Source: Branchipolynoe longqiensis
Lineage: Eukaryota > Annelida > Polychaeta > Phyllodocida > Polynoidae
Direction of reading: 5' to 3'
Assembly: GCA_030323885.1 (NCBI GenBank)
Contig: CM059194.1
Span: 7,711,686 to 7,775,685 of the forward strand
DNA length: 64,000 bases
Part shown: positions 1-9,500 of the stretch, in pieces
Layout: every line of letters starts with the position of its first letter
Position numbering within the stretch: the first letter of the stretch is position 1
The notes under the pieces: model-generated
Seen by the model: only the letters and a program-made list of their open reading frames with translations
Told to the model about the DNA's origin: nothing
The model's database searches: none
Translations under genes and position numbers: made by a program

Positions 1-1056
1 TGGCTATCAGCACTAACTGGGTCCTCCGCACTGTTTGATACCTACTATGTTAAGCTCCTCAAAAGAGGAATTAAGAAAAACTCGCTCCATAAAGTAGACA
101 GAGCTACACCCCTCTCTCCCTCCGATCTCAAGAGAATTGTTGTGTTCCTTACAGCCCTCGGATCCGATGCCTATGTCTACGTAGCCGCCCTCCTAATTGC
201 GTATCTGACCCTAGCTAGTGGCTAGTGAATCCTGGCCAAAAAATATTATCTCTGGCGAGTTGTTTACACTTGACCACCCCTAGGTGTGATTCGTGTAACT
301 TGTCCAGCATATCGGTCTGTAGCACTTTAGGAATTATTATTTGTGTACCTTTCAGTAGCAAGCCATGTACCCATGTTATTTCATATCTAAAGGTGTAATA
401 CGGTTTCACATCTGACACCATGTAATGTACGTGCGGACACCGTGAGTTCTTGCAACGTAACTGAGTTTATTAAGAACACTTGATCATGACGTCATGCGGT
501 ATTACGGTGGGGGGTGTTCGGATAACCGCACGTACATTACAGGCAAAGTAATATAACGACGCACTTGGCATCCTTGCTCGTTCCTCATACCCTGCTGTTT
601 GTTGATGTCCTCCCTAGCCCCGCCTCTCTCTTAGTGAGTTTTCGCTCAACCAAAACCAGGTTCCCTTCTGACTCCCCATTCTTCTTCTCCCTTCCCGCCC
701 TACCAGTCTCCCCCTCCTGCCCACGAGCTGCCTGGCTGAGGTATGCTGCATCTCTCCGACCTCACCCCGGATCCCCAGCCTTCCTCCTTCCCTCAGGAGA
801 CTTCCTCTCCGCCTCGACGCTAGCACGTGTCCTGGCCGTTGCCGCTTCCGCTGCCCTCACCCCACGCCATCACCTGATCATGCACAGCTTAAGAAGGGGC
901 GCGGCACAAGCATGCCTACCAGCCAATGTTCCGATGCCTGACATCCAGGAAGCCGGCTCCTGGAAGAGCTCCGCAGTTCACGCCCATCTTTCCCCCCCCC
1001 CCCGCCTATTACCAGAGCCCCATCAGTCCTTTCCTTTCTTTCGGGTTAAGTGCTGA
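1..1056 (+). pseudogene. Tyrosine-recombinase ORF of a DIRS/Ngaro-like retroelement, interrupted
   Basis: Two pieces (1 to about 218, and about 541 to 1,056) read as one protein once the intervening 323 bp are ignored. The first piece resembles the N-terminal half of a DIRS-type tyrosine recombinase, ending in a hydrophobic helix that leads to the expected first catalytic Arg. The second piece has the HSLRRG box (His-x-x-Arg) at about 885-905 and a following GSWKS motif. The usual nucleophilic Tyr after GSWKS is not visible: the matching stretch reads VHAHL, so it may be Tyr to His. The break falls at the first catalytic Arg codon. The 5' end of the element is outside the window. Family-level assignment is good; the DIRS versus Ngaro choice is inference from the direct repeats that follow. 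The copy is dead. Confidence 0.72.
219..541 (-). mobile_element. Ty3/Gypsy retrotransposon fragment (LTR, primer-binding site, integrase zinc-finger remnant)
   Basis: On the minus strand, 541-421 is a 121-bp TG...CA sequence with perfect 16-bp terminal inverted repeats (TGTAATGTACGTGCGG) and an internal AATAAA, as expected for a short LTR. It is followed by TGGTGTCAGATGTG (about 420-407), which resembles a tRNA-Leu primer-binding site. Coding sequence (421-215) then reads like the zinc-binding region before a Gypsy integrase core (IIIPK, HESHLG, FWPG). Gag, protease and RT are absent, so this is an internally deleted or recombined copy. It sits inside the tyrosine-recombinase ORF. No clear target duplication was found. 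Confidence 0.68.
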
Positions 1057-1314
1057 TGCTCTGTTCACCATTATCTTTTGTTACTGCATTCGACTTGTTA
1101 TCTAATTATACAGACTTAATGGCATCATCATGAAGCCCCACTCACCGAACACTGCTTATGATGTATGGAAGCCAGCCTTCCTCTATTCCGCAAGTGCCAG
1201 TCACACGCATTGCTGAGCCAGCCGTATGCCGACCTCACACAAGGATATGATTACATATTGACGATATATATATATATTCTGATATTTGTCTTATATATAT
1301 CCTCCGAATAAATA
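1042..1314 (+). repeat. Direct repeat copy 1 (B1-like) of the tyrosine-recombinase element
   Basis: About 270 bp beginning GGGTTAAGTGCTGATG and ending with an AT-rich stretch and AATAAA (1,307-1,312). It is repeated at 1,506-1,784. It overlaps the last codons of the recombinase ORF. The order ORF, repeat, unique spacer, repeat matches the B1-A2-B2 arrangement known for Ngaro-type elements. A1 would lie left of the window. Confidence 0.6.
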
Positions 1315-1505
1315 TAACTCTGAAAATCTCCTCATTGTCTCCTTTGTCCGAGTGATGCTAATTACGTATGTTGCGGAGGCAACATGTTTAATTCGCGAAC
1401 GAGGCAAGGTGAACCAGCACAGCATGTGACCCTCCCCGCTCCTCACTTCTTGCCTGGCACTCGCTCTGGCCACTTTGCTCTCCCACCCTCCCACCCTTTT
1501 CTTAC
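1315..1505 (+). other. Spacer between direct repeats (possible A2)
   Basis: About 190 bp of pyrimidine-rich sequence between the two direct repeats. In a Ngaro-type reading this would be A2. A1 is not in the window, so this cannot be confirmed here. Confidence 0.35.
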
Positions 1506-1784
1506 CGGGTTAAGTGCTGATGCTCTGTTGACTTGACACCATTAACTTTTGTTACCGCATTCAACTTATCATGTTATCTAATTATACACACATAACGGCA
1601 TCATCATGACGCCCCACTCACCGAACACTGCTTATTATGTACGGAAGCCAGCCTTCGCTGTTTCCACATGCACCAGTCGCACGCATTGCTGAGCCAGCCG
1701 TATGCCAAATTCACACGAGGTTATAATTACATATTGACAATATATATATACTAATATTTGTCTCATATATCCTCTGAATAAATA
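1506..1784 (+). repeat. Direct repeat copy 2 (B2-like) of the tyrosine-recombinase element
   Basis: Second copy of the repeat at 1,042-1,314, with the same start, the same internal stretch (CCCCACTCACCGAACACTGC) and an AATAAA at 1,777-1,782. Differences between copies are scattered substitutions and small indels, so the element is not recent. Confidence 0.6.
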
Positions 1785-2560
1785 CCTCCTGTATGTATCA
1801 TACCTAGCATGTTATTCAAACACTACAGGTGGCGCCACTGCCGAGCACTTGGCTCACTAACCGTTCCTGGTGACTTGTCAGTTATGGTGCAAACATTTCA
1901 ACAAAAATAACCTTGTCTGCACATTTGTTTATTTGTTAGTCAAACAGGCCTATGGATACGAGTTGACACAACAGCCCAACACATCCACGGTACCAGTGGC
2001 AGGTACGTTCACATTATTCAACAACAATCAGCCTTCATGTTTTACTTAGCGTTAAACGTGTGGTCTGTTTTCCTTGCGCAACAAGTCATGCAACTTGTTG
2101 AGCGCAACATTGCCAACAAATAACTCAAATTACAAGGTAAAAAAATTTCTTGAAGGCAAGAACAACATGCAGACATGCAACAAAATAGGATTTGCTCTAT
2201 TTTGTTGAGATGTTAAGCGCAAGGATCAATGAAAAAGCGCCTCTCTGGTCACATGACTTGAGTCCCTAGATCTTTTCATAGATGGCACTACTATTGTGAG
2301 ATGTTGAGTGCAAGGACCAATGAAAACACACCTCTCTGATCATGTGACCTGGTTCCCTGGATCTTTTCATAGATGGTGCCATTAGAGGGGTAGACATACC
2401 CAAAAGGAAAGTTTGTTATATTTAACAACGCCTCTAGAGCACATTGATTTTTATCATCGGCTATTGGACGTCAAATGTAGACACACCCAATCAAAAAAGT
2501 AGAGTATACCAAACAACCTAATATATTTATTTTTTAAATATGGCAGAAACTAAAGCATCG
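1785..2560. other. Intergenic/intronic sequence with repeat fragments
   Basis: No gene recognised. Near 2,225-2,380 a roughly 85-bp stretch is directly repeated (ATGTTGAGTGCAAGGACCAA and TGGATCTTTTCATAGATGG type segments). About 2,410-2,490 carries a fragment shared with the repeat at 21,425-21,500 (AACGCCTCTAGAGCACATTG in both, with small differences). Confidence 0.45.
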
Positions 2561-2564
2561 GATT

Positions 2565-2755
2565 ATGCAACTGTCGGGGGTGGTGATGAAAATAGGAAAT
2601 ATTGCGCCAAGAGCAGGATTCGAACCTACATCTCTTGTATTCCCGGGCTAGTGTGTTCACCATCACATCAACCAGGTTCTCGATACAATCACCCTATCCA
2701 GGCCTACCTGTCTATGTGGCACTGTCTACTAGTACTCCTCCTGTAACCTCCTCTT
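2565..2755 (-). mobile_element. SINE-2 copy (tRNA-like head, diverged)
   Basis: Diverged copy of the unit tandemly arrayed at 5,815-7,290. On the minus strand it shows a degenerate A-box region, a B box resembling GGTTCGAATCC, and then the conserved sequence around ATATTTCCTATTTTCATCACC. Confidence 0.6.
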
Positions 2756-2824
2756 ATATGCTCTATGTTTGAGTTACTGGAGTTGTGTGGCCTGGAGGTT
2801 TGTTTTCATGCAGCACCTTCTCTC

Positions 2825-2985
2825 CCTCCTTCCCTCCAGGTGGCGCCTCAGCGGCCTGATATTTGTCCGTTCTGCCTACGATTTTGTGTCTTAATAAAGA
2901 TCTAATGACAGGTCTTTAGGGCCAGCCAGAGTATAAGGCCCGATCCATATATCTCTTGTCTCGTCTTCTACTTCTTAAGGAATCA
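2825..2985 (+). repeat. Retroelement 3'-end-like repeat with AATAAA
   Basis: Shares an arrangement with 14,385-14,545: a BTGGCGCC-type segment, a TTTTG...AATAAA signal, then AGGTCTTTAGGGCCAGCC and a GGC(C/T)CGATCCAT block. It is probably the end of a dispersed element whose family I cannot name. Confidence 0.45.
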
Positions 2986-3360
2986 AATACAACTATTACA
3001 GATTAATGGTTAAGCCTAATGACTTGTTTTCCCCACTAGACAGTAATAGTCCTGAGCCTCCCCTTGTTTTTATCACGTTCAGTTGTTGTGTAGCTATCTA
3101 CTGCATGCATTCTTTCTGTTTGCAAGCATTCTCCCACATCCGCCACCCCCCTGTGAGTTTGTTCGTTGTACAATTGGTCAGTTGTTTGGTTACCAATAGC
3201 TACTTTCCCTGACTGCCTTCACCTTGGTGTGTTAGTGGTTATTAGTTTTTGATTTTAAGTTTAAAGTTTATCTCCTATATGTATCATACCTACCATGTAT
3301 ACCATCTAAGACTTTGCTTGAATTATCAGTGTATTTTTAAATTTATTTATCTATTTGTAG

Positions 3361-3564
3361 GTAGGAGTACAGGCATTGAGGCATGCCGACCCAAGTCAAG
3401 CGGACTGGTCCTATTTGACAGTCGCGCACCATATTTGGTTCCTTCCGGAGAATCTGCGTACTACGAATGTCCAGAGAACTATAAGGCGGTGGGCAACCAA
3501 GCAGAACGCTTCGCAATCGTCACCTGCCAGGATGGAGCCTGGACACCGTTGCCACAGTGCATCT
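3361..3564 (+). CDS. Sushi-gene exon encoding CCP domain (penultimate exon seen)
   Basis: A pyrimidine-rich acceptor ending TTTGTAG precedes 3,361, and the donor T|GTAAGT follows 3,564. The exon is 204 nt, symmetric phase 1-1, the usual arrangement for shuffled sushi exons. Cysteines fall in EACRP, YYEC, VTC and PQC, with the conserved Trp in GAWTPLP. An alternative acceptor at 3,372/3,373 is in the same phase and would shorten the exon by 12 nt. Confidence 0.78.
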
Positions 3565-6500
3565 GTAAGTTGACGGTTATCTTTTTGCCTACAAAGAGCA
3601 AAAACAAACAAAAATCTCCAAAAACCTACATTAACCCCCACCAAGTAAATTCCAATAAGAGTATACCGTTTTACTGAAATAATCCTCTTGATAAAGAATG
3701 GCCTCATTCATGGACCACAAATGATGTCCAAAATCTCATCAACGGACTTCAAGTGATGACATTTTCAACCTCTACTCTTTGGCGGAGAGAGGAGTAGAGA
3801 GAAGGAGTGGAGAGTGGGGTGGGTCGCAACAAAATAGAACTTTCTGTATGCTTGTGAAATGCTAAAAATAAACCGCCAACGCACTCGTGGAACTAACTCC
3901 TAATTGTTAAACTCGCAAAACTGCAACAACTCGTTCCTCTCTATCAAAAGGACTGAGGCGAATAAAAGCGAGGATGTTCATTCATTGACACTCCACACCG
4001 AAGAGGAACAAGAAACCTCTACCCACAATCTGCCTCATTGATAGTTGTTGCTTCCTAGCCAGGCACTCGGCATTAATAGGATAAGGCAAGGACTGGTTGG
4101 CTCAGTGTCAGGATAATGTGACTGAGTGGGTTATCGGGTCATGGTGCTGGTGGCACAGCGCTACCCACAATCCTCCTCTCCCCTATCATCCAATCACAAC
4201 ACTACCCACAATCCTTCTCTCTCCTATTATCCAATCACATCCAGGAATGAAAGTGGTTTCCGGCTAAAAACGTGGAAATCAGTCCGCGATTATTACACCG
4301 ACGGCAAATTTCCGCGATAACGCGGATCGTCTCCCATAGACTTAGCACTGTCAGGGAATCACGGAAAAATGACGGAAGTCAGGTTTCAACTAACCTTGTT
4401 GTGACTGTATTATCGCCCAAACCTGACTCGCTCTTGTTTGGGTTTCATGTTCTAGCAACATCTAAGGTCATATAAGAATGGGATTCGAACTCCCCATGTG
4501 TTGTCATATACATGAATATATTTGTTAATTTCGTATAAAGTTAATCGGTAAATATAAATAATCGAGGAAATCCGTGAAACCGTGGAGATCTTTCATCCCT
4601 ACACATCACTACCCACAATCCTCCTCTCCCATATCATCCAATCACAGCACTACCCACAATCCTCCTCTCCCCTATCATCCAATCACAGAGCTACCCACAA
4701 TCCTCCTCTCCCCTATCATCCAATCACAGCACTACCCACAATCCTCCTCTCCCCTATCATCCAATCACAGAGCTACCCACAATCCTCCTCTCCCGTATCA
4801 TCCAATCACAGCACTACCCACAATCCTCCTCTCCCCTATCATCCAATCACAGAGCTACCCACAATCCTCCTCTCCCGTATCATCCAATCACAGTGCTACC
4901 CACAATCCTCCTCTCCCCTATCATCCAATCACAGCAATATCCACAATCCTCCTCTCCCCTATCATCCAATCACAGCAATATCCACACTCCTCTCCCCTGT
5001 CATCCAATCACAGCGCTACTCACAATCCTCCTCTCTCCTATCATTGAATCACAATGCTAACCACAATCCTCATCTCTCCTATCATCCTATCATCCAATTA
5101 CAGCACTATCCACAATCCTTTTCTCCCCTATCTTTCAATCAGTGCCGCTCAACTCATTCGATCACCTCCATCTGAGTCTAGTAAAATGTTGATGCGTACT
5201 TTTTTGGGGGGCGCGGGGGGAAGGGGAGAGGAGAAGTAGTACTCTCTGTACTAGTACTGCATTGTAAATGTTGAAAACCTTGGATGACCCCTTATTCCCG
5301 AACCGGGCGCAGTGGCCGAATCCGTATAGTATGGGAGTCGCGTGCCGAATGTCGGGAGTTCGGTTCCCGATCGAGTCAAACCAATGACTTATAACAAATT
5401 AATACTTGTCGCCTCCTAGCCTGTTGCTCGGCATTAATAGGATAGGCACAGGACTGATTAGCTCAGTGTCAGGATAATGTGACTGAGTGGGATATCGGGT
5501 CATGGTGCCAATGGCCTGATTTCCCAGTGGGGCAGCACTATAATGCCACCATGAGTGCGCACTGTCACAAGTTGGTACCAGTCCTGATATGAACTCCAAC
5601 AACCAACCAACCGTAGTCTCGACAATTTAGAGCTGCAGTCTGAGGAAGGTATCAAATTTTCGAAACCAAAACACTTCTCTAGATTTCCAACTTGCACACT
5701 GGCGCACTTACTAAACATTTGTTGTTGCATAGAAGGAATACTCAGTCAATTCTCTCACTGCTGAAGCCTCAGATGTCCAACATGTCGACATGCATTCCCA
5801 AATTAAATTTGCATGTGTCGTGGGAGTGATGAAAATGGGAAATACTGCGCCTAGAGCGAGACTTGAACCCACATCTCTTTGCATTCCGGGCCAGTGTGCT
5901 AACCATCACACCACCTAGGCTCCCTGATATCACCATACTGCCCATGCCTACCTGTCTATGTGGCTCCTTGCCTGAGAGGTCAGTGCAGACCCGTACACTC
6001 GTCCCCCTGGAATTGTAAGTATTTTAATGCTTACAATTACATACACACAGGCAATGCACTAACGCATACCTACACAGGGTAGGTTTAACAACTATACAGC
6101 GTATATCTTGTACAGGATCCTGGTCACAGCACCAGTGTCGTTGGAGTGATGAAAATGAGAAATATTGCGCCTAGAGCAGGACTCGAACCCACATCTCTTT
6201 GCATTCCGGGCCAGTGTGCTAACCATTACACCACCTAGGCTCCCTGGTATCACCATACTGGCCATGCCTACCTGTCTATGTGTCTCCTTGCCTGAGAGGT
6301 CAGTGCAGACCAGTACACTCGTCCCCCTGGAATTGTAAGTCTTTTAATGCTTACAATTACATACATACAGGCAATGCACTAACGCATACCTACACAGGGT
6401 AGGTTTAACAACTATACAGCGTATAGCTTGTACAGGATCCTGGTCACGGCACCAGTGTCATGGGGGGTGATGAAAATGGGAAATATTGCACCTAGAGCGG

Positions 6501-9500
6501 GACTCGAACCCACATCTCTTGCATTCCGGGCCAGTGTGCTAACCATTACACCACCTAGGCTCCCTGGTATCACCATACTGGCCATGCCTACCTGTCTATG
6601 TTCTCCTTGCCTGAGAGGTCAGTGCAGACCAGTACACTCGTCCCCCTGGAATTGTAAGTCTTTTAATGCTTACAATTACATACATACAGGCAATGCACTA
6701 ACGCATACCTACACAGGGTAGGTTTAACAACTATACAGCATATAGCTTGTATAGGATCCTGGTCACGGCACCAGTGTCATGGGAGTGATGAAAATGGGAA
6801 ATATTGCGCCTAGAGCGGGACTCGAACCCACATCTCTTTGCATTCCGGGCCAGTGTGCTAACCATTACACCACCTAGGCTCCCTGGTATCACCATACTGG
6901 CCATGCCTACCTGTCTATGTGTCTCCTTGCCTGAGAGGTCAGTGCAGACCAGTACACTCGTCCCCCTGGAATTGTAAGTCTTTTAATGCTTACAATTACA
7001 TACATACAGGCAATGCACTAACGCATACCTACACAGGGTAGGTTTAACAACTATACAGCGTATAGCTTGTACAGGATCCTGGTCACGGCACCAGTGTTGT
7101 GGGAGTGATGAAAATGGGAAATATTGTGCCTAGAGCGGGACTCGAACCCACATCTCTTTGTATTCCGGGCCAGTGTGCTAACCATTACATCAGCTAGGCT
7201 CCCTGATATCACCACACTGCCCACGCCTACCTGTCTATGCGGCTCCTTGCCTGAGAGGTCAGTGCAGACCACTACACATGTTTTCACTTTAAATATTGCC
7301 AAAGTTAACCCATTAAAATAAGTTACTTAAAACTCAAGTAAAGTAGATTATAATGCTCAATCTAATATTAATCTAACACAACATTTAGCAGGAACTCAAA
7401 AGCAACCGCGATATGCAACCTTAAAGCTGCATAGTCCGATGAAAACATCAAATTTTCAAAAACCTAAACAATTATGTAAATTTGATTCTACACATCTAAC
7501 TTAAGTTCGACACTGATGCACTTATTAAGCGTTTGTTGCCACACAGAAGGGAATACTGAGACAATTGAATAGAACATGTTACTGTTAGAGCTTTGGCATG
7601 GCTGCACTTCAAATATCTCAAAAGTTAGCCCCTTAAAATAAAAGTCACTTCAATGTAAAGTAAGGTTGTTGAAGATTTATACTGCCTATCATGGATAAGC
7701 CTGAATAGACTTGTTTTCACCATTAGACAGTTTGTCGATAGAAAGCCTGAGCCTACACTTTTACCGAACCAAGGGATTTTTAACCTCCCACACCGCATAG
7801 ACATGGTATGAGAGCAACTGGCCTTTGATGTCGCTGTAAGTTATACAAAGCGGTGGAAATCCAAATTGGCAGAGATGGGGGCACGGGGAATCGAACCACC
7901 GACCTTCAGATTAGGAGTCTGACCTAGAAAAAAGTCAGACACAAGGGCCGTAATCGATTAACACGACCCGGGCGACTCGGGTCACCCGAGTCGTCAGAAT
8001 TTCAAATCGAACACCGCGAGTGGAGTCGACAAAAACACGTGCTGTGTGCAAAACGACCCGACGCCAGTAACCCACCTCTTTGCTGGGGTTTGCTAGGAAT
8101 GCCTGAGCTGGTACCTGTAAGATAACAGCTACCACTACAGGTTGTTTTAATTCTTTTTTTTAAATAACCCAGATTGTCAGCTAATACGAATCCTAAAATA
8201 CTTTAAATCCTATTTTGCTGTACTTATATTGGTTATTAAAACAAATAATTAGGTTTTAGATTAAGCCACCATTTTTTCCACCCCGAAAACGGAGAAACGT
8301 ATTCGTTTATTCAACCCTAGTCTGTAGGATGTGCGCATGCGCCAAAAAGTGGCTCGGGTGACCCGAGTTGATTAATCGATTACGCCCTCTAAGTCAGACA
8401 CTCTAACCACTCCACCACAGAGTACATTATAAAAACCAACCTATTGATCTCAGAAAATGTCAGAAACTCAAAGACCATCGGACTATGACACTTTAACGCT
8501 TCATGCCCTTAACAATAAAATAGGTTTGTTGAGTAAACCTTATTATGAACTGAAGCACTAAAACTAATCTAGTGATTTTATATTCCAGTGATGACGACAA
8601 CTGCCCAGCCAACTACTAGTAAGTTCACACACTTCTCTCTATCGTGCCCACCAAAGGAGGTGGCCGAATCGGTAGAACACAGGATTCGCATGCGGAAAGT
8701 CACGAGTTGGATTCCTGGTTGAGTCAAACCAATGACGTCACAAAATTTACACTTGTCGCTACCGAGCCAGGCGCTTGGCATTAATAGGATAGGACAAGGA
8801 CTGGTTAGCTCAGTATCAGGATTATGTGACTGTGTGAGATATCGGGTGTGTGGGATATGGCGGCCTATGTCTCCCAGTGGGGCAGCAATATAAAGTTGTC
8901 ATTAGTGTGCACTGTCGTAAGTTGGTATCCGTCCCGATATGACTTTAGATGTACGCAGGATGTAAAACTCCAACAAAAACTACATTTAACCACCGTTCTT
9001 AGATTGATATCAAACCAGCAGGTAGCAGCCAAGTCTAGTTTGATATCAACCCGTGATAGCTAATCTTGTTAGTTGGTTATTGGAGTTCCACATCCTGGCA
9101 ACATCTAAGGTCATATCAGGACAGGTTGCAATTTGTGACAATGCGCGCTCATGGGGACTTTATAGTGCTGCCCTACTGGGACACCAGGCCACCGGTGTAA
9201 AGACTTCAAATTCCCCCCATATTCAAGTTCCCCCCCGGGAACTTGAAAACGTTTTCAAATTGCCTCCCTCGTTTTAACTCTCCCCCCCCCCATTTTGGGG
9301 GAATTTTCTTTATTTTCTTTATTTTTTGTAATTTTTCATGACAAATATTATAATATACAGAGAATAGCATAATGGAAATTATTACTAGTACAATAAAACA
9401 TATTTAACCACAAATGACACAAAAAGTCTCCAAGATGGTTAAGAAAAAAATATTATAGGTCTGAAATTTAAAACGTTTTTTAAAGTTTTTTAAACAATTT

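Noticed and set aside
565..1056. Independent host gene of 163 codons starting at 565
   Set aside because: It is the second half of the interrupted tyrosine recombinase; the ATG-initiated reading is incidental.
4574..5239. Pro/Ser/His-rich ORFs of 157-197 codons
   Set aside because: Frames through the 41-bp minisatellite.
5815..7290. Five tRNA genes
   Set aside because: The A-box and T-arm are present, but the anticodon stem does not pair, and the segments recur with a fixed 320-bp spacer. They are SINE heads.
7860..8424. tRNA-Ser/Leu gene with an intron
   Set aside because: The interruption is a MITE with an 11-bp target duplication, and the same head occurs in dispersed SINE-3 copies.
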